From Mortierella sp. BCC40632 (Eukaryota > Mortierellomycota > Mortierellomycetes > Mortierellales > Mortierellaceae), in assembly GCA_011634665.1 (NCBI GenBank), contig WAEK01000005.1:860001-924000 (forward strand): 64,000 nt of DNA, in the 5' to 3' direction. Shown in pieces: positions 12,792-30,674 of this stretch. The first letter of the stretch is position 1. The number at the start of each line of letters is the position of its first letter. The notes beneath the pieces are model-generated. The model saw nothing but the letters and a program-made list of their open reading frames with translations. It made no database searches and had not been told where the DNA came from. Position numbers and translations under genes: made by a program.

Positions 12792-16355
<3,564 letters not shown>

Positions 16356-16642
16356 GTTGTATATGATAATAGTGCAAGACTTGGTTTAACGTCTATTCTA
16401 TGTGTCTGGCACACTGGTTTTCTTTTTTTCTTTTTTTGGTTCCGGTCGATCCCCTCTCTATTTGTGTAGGATTTCGAGAGATGGCAAGAATACCACCTTG
16501 AGCATTCTCGCGTCCGCCCATCTTCTCCCGCTCGACTAAGTGGCTGGGGACTCTTGTTGTGCCCTGTCCTGTCCTAGGATAAATAAATACTCCTCATTAG
16601 GAAGCACATACCCTATTTTGCCACTTGTTACTCAGCACCTCG
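16356..16642. promoter_or_regulatory. Divergent intergenic promoter between ISM1 and RRM-like gene
   Basis: 287 bp separate the two divergent start codons, so both genes probably share this promoter. It contains a T-rich run (16420-16440) and an A/T-rich stretch (gataaataaatac) near 16578. Both products look mitochondrial, so shared regulation is plausible but inferred. Confidence 0.5.
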
Positions 16643-18034
16643 ATGACGACCATGTCGGGCGCAACAACAACTTTCATTGCCTCTCTCAAATGGGGAACAG
16701 CTTCACGGGCACCGAATCGTTTAGGATTTTCTCCCAGTCTACAGTATATACAGAATTTTCGGATAAAGAGCGAACCAAAGGCAACAGATTCAGGCCGTTG
16801 GCAATTATGCCAACCAGCCCGCGCATACCATGCTTCCAGCGCACACATGAGGTTGAAAAATCGACATGCTAGAGTTTTGTCGCAGTCGACACATTTTTGC
16901 TTGAATACCAAACGGAGTACTTGCCTGAATGGTCCCCAGTTGTGCTTTTCCAACAACGTACGAAGAATGAGCTCCCAAAAGGAGCAGGGTACCGGTAGTG
17001 TCACCAAAAGCAACGTTGATCCCGGGGCAAGCGACTCCGGGATCGGGCGTGGTCAGGTGGGCGCCTCTGCAACTGGGTCCAAATGGGATTTTCCAACACC
17101 AGGAGCTGCCTCTCTCACAAACCCTACCCAAGGTACCAAGTCGTCGAAGATATGGGATTCGTTGAAAGGGCAGATCGGGGAACTTGACGCCGAAGAGACT
17201 CACAACAACAATATCCAAACCAACCTGAAAAAGCTCGACGTTATTTCCAGAGGTAAGAAGAAGCGCAAAGACTGGGTTAAGTTACGACAAATGGATCACA
17301 CCATGCTGACGCTGTCAATATAGTTTCTCGACGGAAACAGGTTTACTCTCCATATCTATTGATTTCACAGCTCCCCCCTTCTGTAATGCCGGACGACATT
17401 CATCGCATGGCCATCTCGGAGAACAGTATCGTTGACATTATCTACCATCGTAATCAGTTTCTGGAATTTCAAAACCGGGTCACGGTCGTCTTTCGTTCAG
17501 CGACAGATGCCGTTGACTTTATTACACAGAAGTACGGCAAGTTTTTGAGTGGCCACAGACTCATCATGGGCATGGTATGTAAAAGTTGTTGATATGACTT
17601 GAATGCCAATGTCACTTTGGTTAAAAGGCGTTTTTTTTTTTTTTTTTTTTTTGGCGAGGAATGGATTCCTCACCGATGCTCTTTTATTTATGATCCTGTA
17701 GCTGGACCCATTCAGTGCCAAAGACAGACTTTTGATCCCACCAAATCTATCACCTGAGCCTCTCTCAGGACAGCTTGTTCTCGTTTCTGGGCTCCCAGCA
17801 GCAGCACGACCTGATCATCTTAGGACGGAATTCCGCCGTTTCCAGCTTATGGATACAACTGAAGCTGCTATTATCCCTGTTCCTTCACGGCGTTTGGCCT
17901 CAACATGCCAATATTTGATTCGCTTATCGAGTCGTTCAGAAGCCTTTCGATTCATAAGGACATACCATAATACCTATTTCCAGTTCAAGGAATTCCGGAA
18001 GAGATGCCCTATCAGGACAACCATTATATACTAG
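16643..18034 (+). CDS. RRM-like, probably mitochondrial RNA-binding protein
   Basis: Three exons (16643-17252, 17324-17574, 17702-18034) join in phase to 397 residues. The first about 120 residues are basic, Ser/Arg-rich and poor in acids, like a long mitochondrial presequence, followed by a Gly/Ser-rich linker. The C-terminal half has two segments with RRM-like pattern: LLISQLPPSVMPDDIHRM...VTVVFRSATDAVDFI and LVLVSGLPAAARPDHLRTEF...YLIRLSSRSEAFRFI, each with a beta-strand, helix and second RNP-like strand. The aromatic residues of canonical RNP1 are weak, so RNA binding is inference. No characterised family recognised. An apparent 30-nt intron at 17341-17370 was rejected because the frame reads through. 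It pairs divergently with the mitochondrial IleRS gene. Confidence 0.75.
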
Positions 18035-18647
18035 GGCACTTGGCAAGTCAGAGCAGAAGGCAGCTGTATCATAAAGTCTTTTTTTCTGGAGTAGAGGCAT
18101 TAGACTCTGCATTACGACCATGATTCAGGGTTAATGAATGTCGATCTATGTTGGCATCAGGAGACCCCCCCCGCGTGTGTGACGGTGTAAAAAAAAAAAA
18201 AAAAAGAGTCTCGGTGCATGCATTTGTGTTGATGCCCATGGACCCCAGTCCGCGCGTTGAGTTCCCATCATCGGTGCACCTCCTTCCTCCTTTTCCCTCT
18301 GTGCTCATTTCTTTCTTTACTCTGCCTGACTCCTTTTTGAGGAACTCCTGGCACGCTGCTCTCTCTCTTTCTTTCTCTCTGTCTCTCTATCTCTCTCTCG
18401 AACCCCTCTTTTCAGTACTCCTTGCTCCTCTGAATCCCTTTCAGTCGTCTCTCTCTTTTTTTTATGTTGACTCCTTGCATCACCCAACATACTAAAAGAC
18501 TGCTACGAATGCCTGTGCCTTTTTTTTTTTTTGACACCTTTTTCTCCTGACTACCCCTCTTAATTTACAGCATTCTATAACGTCTCTTCATCCATCTCTC
18601 CCTTGCTTTTCACTACCCCGCTAAACTATGATACCATCGTTAGGCAT

Positions 18648-18695
<48 letters not shown>

Positions 18696-18988
18696 GTTTT
18701 TATAAAGTGTGGTCTAGTATCGCGCTTATGTTGCTCCTGATGCGGACGCACTTGGCGACATGAGCTGCTCGGAGATAGCACAGGACAATCATATCCATCC
18801 ATGAAAGACGGTCGCAATTGACTTGACTATGCTTGCACCTGCTTAGCTTGGCCACTTGGCTCACTGAGTCCAATAGTCCTATTTAAATGTTTGGATGTCC
18901 TCCAAGAACCAGACCTCTTTTCCTTTCCTTTATTTCGCTCAGCAGAGTTAGCCCTCTTGATAAACCTCACTCATCTACTCGACCCAAT
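18035..18988. other. Intergenic with pyrimidine repeats; promoter of Kre9-like gene
   Basis: 954 bp. Holds A17 (18189-18205), a long C/T-rich region (18270-18560) and a (CT)19 microsatellite at 18650-18688. The last 100 bp before the next ATG include tatttaaatg at about 18880, a possible TATA-like site. No gene seen. Confidence 0.55.
18650..18688. repeat. (CT)n microsatellite
   Basis: About nineteen uninterrupted CT units in a promoter-proximal pyrimidine-rich stretch; similar shorter runs occur nearby. Confidence 0.9.
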
Positions 18989-19764
18989 ATGAAGAACTTT
19001 TCACTCGTCCTCGCTGCAACAACGCTTGCTGCTTTCGCACAAGCAGACATGATTCAGGTAATTCTAGAAATAAGAATCTCAACATGATTTGAGAATTTGT
19101 AGAACGATGTTCCAGGGACCAAAAGAAAGAAAAAAAAAGAAAAAAGAAAAAAGAAAGATAAAAGACAGCAATATTCACAGTGTCACCAACGCCTTTTTTT
19201 CAAACCATCGTCGCTCCTGGCAACTTCCCCCCAATCTGGCAACTTCCATGATCCTCCCTTTCTCCTCGACTATATTCCCAGATCAACAACCCAACGGCCG
19301 GTACTGTGTGGACGGCAGGTGTTGCCAATTTCGTTGGCTGGACTGGAAACTGTGCCTCAATGGGCGCAGCGGCCAAGAACGTTACTGTCGACCTAAACAC
19401 TGGCCCTTCCGATGCCGTCCGCTACGTTGCCACTCTGGGGACACTTGACTGCTCGGCCAGAAACACCCGCACAGACTTGACCGTGCCCTTGACTGTGACT
19501 TCAGGGACATACTCGATTGTAGTGCGAACGGCGCCTCAGATGTCGTACACAAATATGTTTACCATCAACAACCCTTCAAAACCAGCGACAGATACGAACA
19601 ATCCTCCAACTGCGTCGAACCCAGGTGGAAGTGAAAGCGGCTCCAGCCCTCCATCGACAAGCCCCAGTGGAGGAAAGGGCAACAGCGCAAACAAAGTGTG
19701 CTCTTTGAGCCAGTTGTTGGCCGGCCTCGGCCTCGCTGTTCTCACGGCCACCCAGCTGATCTAA
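18989..19764 (+). CDS. Kre9/Knh1-like GPI-anchored cell-surface protein
   Basis: Two exons (18989-19057, 19282-19764) give 183 residues. A signal peptide (MKNFSLVLAATTLAAFAQA) leads into the Ig-like Kre9/Knh1 N-terminal domain, with its typical start INNPTAGTVWTAG and the W-T pattern VGWTGNC, ending near YTNMFTIN. A Ser/Pro/Gly-rich stalk (about residues 120-160) and a hydrophobic C-terminus (QLLAGLGLAVLTATQLI) indicate GPI anchoring. Members of this widespread family are small extracellular or wall-associated proteins; Kre9 itself acts in beta-1,6-glucan assembly, but that function cannot be assumed here. The intron follows the signal-peptide codons. It stands alone between two relic-rich regions. 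Confidence 0.88.
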
Positions 19765-21182
19765 TTCGGCGGCTCTAGTTCTAATGGCCAGAGTAAATCA
19801 TACAAAAGTCATCTAACATACAACACATAAAACATCATTGCTTAAATTTCGCCTTAAACTGGGAGCTTGCTCCGTTGATTTCCCTGGTCTCTCTCTCTCT
19901 CTCTCTTGATCGAATTTCGCTCTTTGTGATGATAGCCATCGTGCGATTGCCTAAAGCACGGGGTGAAGGAGCGGGTATGCGGGGGAGAAGAAATGTATGG
20001 AGTCAAGGGGGTTCATTGCAGAGCTTGTCGTTGCAATAATACCACACAAGGGCACCCTCTTCCTCCAGGATGGACACATCCTGTTGCTGTCCTGAAACAG
20101 ATTTTCAGAAAGAAAAGATAGCTGGTGAAAAGGGGACTATGTACACTCAGTGGCCGGTGGGAGCATTTCTAGGACCTCCAGGCTCGCGACTGGTCTCTAC
20201 AAAAATGCCAGGGAAGGTTTGCAACCCAGATTTTTTTTTTTTTTTTTTTTTTTTAGCAGCCATTGAAATGGTAGTCATGGTTGCGTGACGCTCAGTGCAA
20301 TACCTACCCCAGTGCCTTTGGTACCTGGAGCTGAAAAACGACACCCCAGTACGCTTCTCCAGCGTTCCATGGACTGTGATTGGAAGAAAAGAGAGTCCTA
20401 AGTTTAAAATGGCGTATCTAGAGTGGCAAAAGGCTTTTCCGTGATCAAATGAGGGTGTTTGCACTGAGCTTGCAAGCTATTCGGTTCTTTATTCTTTTCC
20501 CTGGAAAAGGCTAATCTTGCAGCTACCGAAGATTTCACATCTGCTCGTGCTGGAAATTCCTTGGCAGGCAACTCCTTGATTATTCTCCCTGCCTTGTTCC
20601 GCCTTGCAGAAATCGCTCATTTTGAAGTCTAGAGGTCCGAAAAAAAGTCTCTCAAACACCGAGTTTGTGTGCCTATTCTAGGGGAGACAATAAACACAAA
20701 TGTCATTCTCTGACCATTCTTTAGAAAAATATAGGCCAAGGAAGGAAAAGAATGTTTGCGTAGATATCAGCCACGCTCTTTTTTGGAGCTCATTGTATGT
20801 AAACCTTTTTCTCCTGAGGCTGCTACTCCATCCAGAGTGCCTTTTTTTTTTTTTTTTTTTTTTCTGGTCTTGGTTTTGAGATGATTTATGCTACATTCCA
20901 TCTTAAGACTAATAACCAATACCACGTGGCTGTCTTGTGGGTCAATCTACTTCAATGCTGCGTCTGTGTCAAGTGTCTTACTAGGAACTATCTCATGCCC
21001 TCGCGCTAGGATAAAGGCGAGTTACTGCGTTGTATTTCTGTTTAAAGAGTCCACTCGACCCAGCGTACTAGAAACTCGAATCGAGATTGAGTTTGATCAC
21101 AGCTCTTTTTGTAGCACGCGTCCCCTCGTTTCAGGCGAGACGCTTTGGCCCTTATCTGATGCTCATCAGATGAAGCATTCCG
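19765..21182. other. Intergenic, no gene recognised
   Basis: 1.4 kb with CT repeat (19889-19907), T24 near 20230-20254 and T21 near 20842. A plus-strand open frame of 103 codons (20888-21199) has no recognisable features and I do not call it. Confidence 0.5.
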
Positions 21183-22180
21183 TTATTCACACACTCTAAG
21201 ACTAGAGATTGGAAGGCCATCCTCCAAAGCCAGGACATCTTTTTTGATCTTCGCTTTTTTAGGACAGCCAATGTTCTCTTTACACCGAAAATGGTGCCTA
21301 ATTTTGTCACGCGCGTCAGTAATGTCTTGCATGAGCAAAGAATCCAAGTCAAATAGGAAAGGTAAAGGCACTACCTGTAGTTGACTCGATAGCCACCAAA
21401 GAGAAAGCTCCTAAAGGAGTGTTCCGGGATGAGACAGAGAAAGCACTCTATAACTTGATCCTTGGGCCCCAGCATGCGATTCATTGGTTGACCTCTTGTC
21501 GCTTAGCATGGCTCCTCGAATCAAACCTCCATGAATATGATGGTACGTGTCCTAGTCACCGGATTTTGGGACATGTCAAATATGCCATGAAAACGGTCAT
21601 AGGCATCGATGATCCAAAAGAGTGAATTCCCAAACACCAACGCCAAACCAAGATCGAGGACACGCCGTTGTTGATCGAGAATGAGGTTGGTCCACAAGGG
21701 GTCGTGACCCCCGAAGACCCTGTACTTCCGCCAACATTCATTTAAAGTTCATTCATCACCGAGATCAAAAAGGGACATGGGCACTGCTATCTTGAGCTCA
21801 GGTATCAATGTCTTGATATGGCATCGGACCTCAGTCTCCTTCCAAGGTTTGTCCAACTGATGTAGATGGACAGTAATGAGATGCGATTGGGCTCTTCACC
21901 ACAGTAGTCGTCCTCAAGTACGTAGACTACTGTTTCTCCGCTTTCTGATAAAGGTCCATGGACGGGAGTCATACAGTGGGAAAGACTTTCCGACGAGGTT
22001 CGGTGCCCGATTCAAAAGTGAGGGATGGGAGGCAGATGCTCGACCACAATGTCAGTAAAATTGATTTCTGCAATGTGGCCCAGGCCGATTGTCTTTACAC
22101 GATTCTGGTCGTTATAGTTGTCAGGTGTCCTTGGGGGGTGGTGTGGCAGTTAAACCGGCAGAATTGGCGGTGATACTTAA
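21183..22180 (-). pseudogene. Eroded gene of unknown family
   Basis: The minus strand shows a series of protein-like segments separated by stops and frame changes over about 1 kb. In order from 22180 downward: NRVKTIGLGHIAEINFTDIV; ETVVYVLEDDYCGEEPNRIS; HLHQLDKPWKETEVRCHIK followed in the same frame, after one TGA, by WRKYRVFGGHDPLWTNL and LDLGLALVFGNSLFWIID; then near 21371 LFDLDSLLMQDITDARDKIR. Composition is far more protein-like than chance frames, with at least four stops and two frame changes. The family is not recognised. It may be a dead transposon or host gene; no terminal repeats are visible. Confidence 0.45.
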
Positions 22181-22258
22181 AACCCTGCTGTAATCGTGCT
22201 CCTTTCTCTGACATTCCTCTCCTTTCCTTCTTTTCCTTTCATCTCATGACTGTATGAA

Positions 22259-24320
22259 ATGGCGCATCCACCCACTTCCTCTGCCTCGCCCCCACAAAGC
22301 AACTCAGTGTCTCGCATCACTCGTGTCGTCTTCATTGCACTATTGCTCGATATCCTTGCCTTCACAATCATTCTGCCTCTATTCCCAAGGCTACTTCAAT
22401 TCTATCGTGATAGCGAACAAGGTGATCAGGTACATGGTGCAATGCAACATTCTCTTGTTTTTATTCCATCAGGATCCCTCCCCCCCCCCTCCGAGTCTCG
22501 TCCAGCCTGATTCTGCAATAATGGAGAGTTTGTGCTCTACAAATCCGGATTGATTGCATGAGCATTTGATGCTTCGTGTAAAGTTCGGAGATCTTTTTTT
22601 CTTTTTTTTCCATCTGTGCTTACATTGTGTGCATTGCTTCTGCTCTCGTAGTCCTCTTTGTTAGCATGGTCACTCTCGAGATTACAAGAATTTCAACAGG
22701 CGATCGATTCTTCCTCAGCTGATGACACTCTCAAACGACCACCCAAGATGGACATTGTCCTGTTAGGAGGAGCTCTTGGGTCCTTATTCTCAATCCTTCA
22801 GTTTATCGCCTCACCCATCATCGGAAAGTTATCTGACGTTCTTGGACGGCGGCGAGTCCTACTAGCTTCAATGGTATGTCGCACTGGATTGCACTCGTAG
22901 TATTGGGCTTTACTCCTCTTGCTAGTATACAAGTTGCCAACTCCATTTTCGTTTTCCCCATGGGTTTACTTAGTTAGGGAACCTGGTATCCTGTGGAGTC
23001 TGGCTATTCTCCAGTTCGTTTGAACTCTTTGTCTTATCAAGAATTATCGGCGGCCTCAGCGAAGGAAACGTGCAGCTTTCAATTGCAATGATATCTGATA
23101 TCACAACACCTGAAACACGCTCACATGGACTCGCCATGGTCGGGATTGCCTTTGCAATCGCCTTTACGGTCGGACCAGCCTTGGGCGCTTACTTTGCAAA
23201 CAAAGACCTTGTGGCGGCCTTCCCAGGATTGGCCCAGTACGGACTACACCCTTTTTCAGGATCAGCGTTGTTGGCGTTGGTTCTTTTGACTGTCGAAATC
23301 CTCTATCTCTATTTCAAATTACCCGAGACAAACTCAGAGAGCTGGCGGCATGCAATGCAGAAAAAACATACCCAAGAGAGTAGCGGTGGGAAAGAGGATG
23401 CAGAGGTGCAGCTGCACAATCGCACAGGCAGTCGCCCCTCTGAAAACACCATGCAGTCCTCAACAATGCCCGAGTTACCTACCGATCCAGAGTCAATCCG
23501 TCAACTCCAAGATTCATACTTGACTCGCCTCTCGTTCACCCATTTTGCTCACCTCTTCCTTTTCTCGGGAATGGAGTTCACTCTCACATTTCTCACTTTT
23601 CATCTCTTCGATTTTACGCATATGCAACAGGGGGCTCTCTTGGGATATATTGGCATTTTATCTTCATTAATCCAGGGAGGGTATGTTCGCAGACGTGCTC
23701 ACAAGGTTGGAGAGAAAAGTATGGTCATTCAAGGAATGGCTGCTGCCGCTATTGGGCTGGGCTGCATTGCCATTGTATCAAGTGGTAGTAGTGGAAGCAT
23801 CGTCGAAGGTCGACTTTCCGAAGCACAGTCCGGATTTTCCGCACTTTATGGAAGATTGATTCTCTGGTTGGAGGCACAGGATTGGTCTCGAAAGTCAAGG
23901 ATGTGGGGTCTCTATGCAGGCGCTACGGGTTTGGCAATCACAAGTGCGACTGTAGTGAACTGCTTGACAAGCTTGACCAGTCTTGTCTGCGACATGGGCT
24001 TGGACATCGACAATAGTGTGTCGGACTCCAAGTCATCGTCGTCTTCCTCAACGGCAGCTGTAAAGAGACAACACAATCAACCCATTGGCAAAGGTCTTGC
24101 TCTTGGACGGTTTCGGTCTTGGGGACAACTCGGTCGGGCGCTCGGGCCAATCGCTGCATGCAGTCTGTATTGGCGTGTGGGGCCACTGGTTTGTTATGGT
24201 GCAGCCTCACTTTCAGTAGCGGCGATTACATTATTGTCGAGCAGGATCCTGCCCGAGGTCAGGAGATTGCCTATTCGTACCAACCCAGCATCTGCGGATC
24301 TTGCAAAGAAGCGTAGTTAG
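22259..24320 (+). CDS. MFSD10: Major facilitator superfamily transporter, MFSD10 (TETRAN)-like
   Basis: Three exons (22259-22429, 22652-22873, 22974-24320) join in phase to 579 residues. The N-terminal helix has the MFSD10-type block LLLDILAFTIILPLFPRLL; the loop between helices 2 and 3 has MFS motif A (GKLSDVLGRRR); then come SRIIGGLSEGNVQLS, HGLAMVGIAFAIAFTVGPALGAYF and the second-half block FLFSGMEFTLTFLTFHLFDF...QQGALLGYIG, all close to animal MFSD10. A hydrophilic Ser/Glu-rich loop (about residues 250-300) separates the halves. Animal MFSD10 exports organic anions; the fungal substrate is unknown. Exon 3 must begin at 22974 (acceptor cttag), because the next AG breaks the frame. A second hydrophilic Ser-rich loop, near 24000-24060, sits in the C-terminal half. 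Confidence 0.9.
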
Positions 24321-24470
24321 AGCAGCTTTGTCTTTGTTTTATTTATTTATATATTTATTTGTTTTCCTCCAATAGATGTTAGTTGATTAGAAATCTGGGA
24401 TATGATCCTTATTGTGAAATAGAGGAGAGTCGTCTAAAAAGCTCATACGAGAGAAGTTGTGGGTTGGTTG

Positions 24471-24716
24471 CTAGTCTCTTGCCAAGAGATTTTGGATAGC
24501 TCTGCTCTCTGGAGTAGCGGAGGTGTTGGACTTCCATGAAGTACCGTTTTTCTCTTTTATGCTTTCAGAACCCATGATCGAGTCGGCACCTCCAAACACT
24601 TTTTTCTTTTGGGACTCCAATCGCCCTTGGTTTGCTGTCCCCATGCCAACAGATAGTCCGTGGGCATACAGTTTCATGACCAAATCACTGTTGAAGTGCT
24701 GTGAGTTGTGACCCAT
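24471..24716 (-). CDS. Possible small hydrophilic protein (81 aa)
   Basis: A single-exon minus-strand frame starting at ATG 24714-24716 and ending with TAG reads as a hydrophilic, Ser/Lys-rich 81-residue protein (starts MGHNSQHFNSDLVMKLY, ends RAIQNLLARD). A TATA-like sequence (gtataaaag on the minus strand, near 24865) lies about 150 bp upstream. No family recognised. It lies tail to tail with the MFSD10-like gene, 150 bp apart. It could be a chance frame. Confidence 0.35.
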   Translation of the reverse strand: MGHNSQHFNSDLVMKLYAHGLSVGMGTANQGRLESQKKKVFGGADSIMGSESIKEKNGTSWKSNTSATPESRAIQNLLARD

Positions 24717-26321
24717 AGTAAACCTCAATTTGAAAGTAGTGTTTCTCGAGTGAGGCTAATGAGAGCCCCTACTAAAGGCCCACTCCCTACTCTCTATGAA
24801 AAAACAGGCACAAAGGGAGGCATCATATTTCTTTCTTGCTACTCCAAAGTGTCCCTGGCTTTTATACACCAGAACTCCTTGTTTAGTCAAAAACGTTCGG
24901 CAGCTCCTCAGTTTCGATAGCTATTGCAATCATTGAGGAGAACCGAGTTTCCCAGCCCTCTTTCGCCGGGGAAACATAGACCAGTATGCAGCCAGTTGCT
25001 AGGTAATCCGCATGGTACTTTCCTAGGCAAGAAATCCTCCCTCTTATTCCAATAGCAACCACATTGGCCAGTGTGAGCAAGAAGAAGATGGGTCCGCTGA
25101 AAACTCTGATATTTTGCTGCTCTCTCTCAGGTTGGATGCCCCAGATCACTTTTATCCTCGTCCTTACTCTTGAGGCGGACTAGTTTGTTTGACTCGAGTT
25201 TAACGTTTTTCTTGTCCTCGTCCACTGTACTCCCCTTTCCTCCCCTCAACAGTAGGCTATTCGGCTTAGTTTAGATTCACACCCAAGTAACCCTCGAGTA
25301 TAGTGTAAACCTTGGACATGGAGTTTTGTGGTGAGAAAGTTCGAAGTCAGGAGAGTCAGAGAATGAAGTGCTCCTTTTGACAAAAGCCTTACAGTAGCGT
25401 CAGGAGGAGCAAAGAGGAGTAGAGTCTGTTGAGAGAAGCTTGGATTAAAACGGACATCGAGAGTGAGGAGACGCAAAAAGATAACTCAGGTCCGGCAGTC
25501 GCTGATCAGGTGCTAAAAGAAATGAGGCATGAGACAAAGCTATTGAACTGACCATAGTTTTGTTTTGGGTCAAATGGGTAAAGTCGCCAGATGAGGTATC
25601 AAAAGGGCGAGACGAGATTTTGCATTGGTAGAGAGAAAGGTACCAATTGGGCATATCGAGGGTATGGTGTCAATTTGACCAGACTAATACGATTGTAAAT
25701 GAGAGACTATAGGACTTCAGAAAGCTGTTCACTATGGCAATAGTCTTGTTGAGAGACTGGTCTCCAGTTACGAACCGACAGTCTTTGACGTCTAATTTCT
25801 TGTAGGAGCTAAAGGCTTCACATCACAACAGCTGCAGTCTGGTAGTCTCCCATATTAACCAACAACAGCATAGATTTGAAGAATATGCTAGTTGCCGCCT
25901 CACCTATTTTCACCAACTTATATCCCTGGGGACAATGACGTGTTGGTTATGTGTTCGACTCTGGAAGATGTTTCGTGCAATCGTCCAGCTCGTATCGAGG
26001 GCTGGCTCACTATGGGGGCGTAGGGTTGATCAGTTCAGGCAAAGAAATCGAGAAATCAGTCGAAGGAATGCGCTGTGGCCTCCACCAAACTTGTCTCTTC
26101 AATATCTTGGATGGAACACGCTCAGCACCGAAGGTCCAACTGCACACACGAACAGCAACAGGGGATTCCAACAAGGGCACATAAATTTTTCTCGCCAACC
26201 AATCATAGTCCGCAGCCGGAGAGGCGAGAGCAGTTGATCGAGCGGGGTATATTTTTACACAAGTCTAGGGCAATGCTCCTTCCTCTCTTGAGCCAACTCA
26301 CTACTTCACGATTTCCTTCAT
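24717..26321. other. Intergenic, upstream of MYST acetyltransferase
   Basis: 1.6 kb without an assignable gene. Minus-strand open stretches at 24883-25149 and 25246-25654 are only weakly protein-like. The final 150 bp before the MYST ATG contain a tatatttttacac stretch (near 26247), a possible TATA element. Confidence 0.5.
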
Positions 26322-29208
<2,887 letters not shown>

Positions 29209-30674
29209 AGAAGTATAATTTAGTTTCAGCGGCATGGCAACAAACCCAACTCTAAGTGGGAGCAGTAATGCCTCTGGACCATGGGGTTTCAAGAAGGGGG
29301 GGGGGCTTCATCCATCCTTCACTTTACACATTCATCAGCCTAGTAACCTACCCCTCGACAAGGCGCACCCTCAATCTTTTTGGTGGTTGCGGTGCAATAG
29401 TCAATGTCATGTAACCCTTCATAGTGTTACTGGCTACGGTGAATAGAGGTCTTGGTTCAAACTCGACTGTTTTTGCCGCTGGGTAGCCGGGGTCTCAGCT
29501 TTTTGTGAGTTGATAGCATTAGGTAAGTTTTGTAGTCGTGTTTGACTCTTCAGTCCACTAGCCATCACACCGTTTAATATTGATATTAATAGAAGCCTCC
29601 TTAGATGGTTTATTCGTCGGTGCGCGCCAGTCCATGCTCTGCGGTAGCCCCTTTTAGAAAGAAAGAAATCTAAACAAAAGGGGAAGCGGAGGAGGGGGAC
29701 CCAGAAATGATATTAGTGGGAGTAAAATACAAAGCAGGAGTGAAAATTCAAGATAGGGCACAGGGGTGACCTATCGGGGAGGCGGGCCAAAGGCAACTCT
29801 ACAGCTAGGAAAAAGGGGGCAGGGATCCGGGAGCTGCAAGAGAGGTTCCCAGTCAGTCAAATTGAAGGCGTCAGCCTGTCTTTTGTCCGGAGGTTTCGAC
29901 TATGCATAGCTTGTTGGAGGCATTTAGTCTCTTGGCATAGCCAAGTAAGGGTCATAGCCAGGAGTGGGTCACTTTGTGCCAAAGACTATCTCCTCCTTGG
30001 TCAAAAATGTGGGGAGGACAGTTCCAGAATTGCACATCCGTTCATAGCGGCGACCGACTGAGTCTACGTCTGATTTGCTGATACCTAGGAAGAGGGTAGA
30101 GATTTATTCAGACAGCACCACGGTTGGCAAAAGCGTGTCAAAATCGCACCTCAATCTGTGTTCAACTTTCCGAGTCAACTCTTTAAGTACTGTAGCATAG
30201 CATGTTCTGTTAAGGACGACCACAACATATGACACTGTCAATAGTGTCAATAAATCCGGGTAGGTGGCAATAAGAAGGACCACTACTTTTTAATTCTCTC
30301 AAATGGCACTTTGTGAATCATTGAGGATAGAGATCAACCATTGAAGCGATATCTTTCTTACACCCTTTTGTGTGAAAGAAGGCAGTGTGTCTTGGAACAA
30401 ACACTATAGTTTTTTTTTAAACATAGCGATTGATCTAGAGAGCCTACACTACTACTAATGCCGAGAGGAAGGGAAGAAGGCCTCAATCCTTAATGTCAAG
30501 GCTCTTCCATATTAAACCCTTCTCCCTTTGGTTGCGCGTTCACTGCGTCGGAAGGCCATGTTTTCATCAGCCAAACAACGACATCTTTATGGTTCTATCT
30601 GGTGTCATATTGGCACAAGGACAGATCGGAGACTTGCTATAGCACTCAAACATACGCCTTCAGGTGCTTCGTCA
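29209..30674. other. Intergenic, no gene recognised
   Basis: 1.5 kb downstream of the MYST gene. No convincing open frame. A B-box-like ggttcaaactc occurs at 29454-29464, but no tRNA fold can be built around it. Confidence 0.5.

Noticed and set aside
17341..17370. A 30-nt intron in the RRM-like gene
   Set aside because: Too short, and the frame continues through it with protein-like sequence.
18270..18690. CRISPR-like or tandem array
   Set aside because: It is simple CT-rich sequence without unique spacers; no CRISPR array is present anywhere in the window.
24883..25149. Minus-strand 88-codon frame with a hydrophobic segment
   Set aside because: No family, no exon context and no start-site support; kept out of the gene list.
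29334..29470. Possible tRNA because of a ggttcaaactc B-box-like sequence
   Set aside because: The five-base T stem does not pair and no acceptor or anticodon arm can be drawn.
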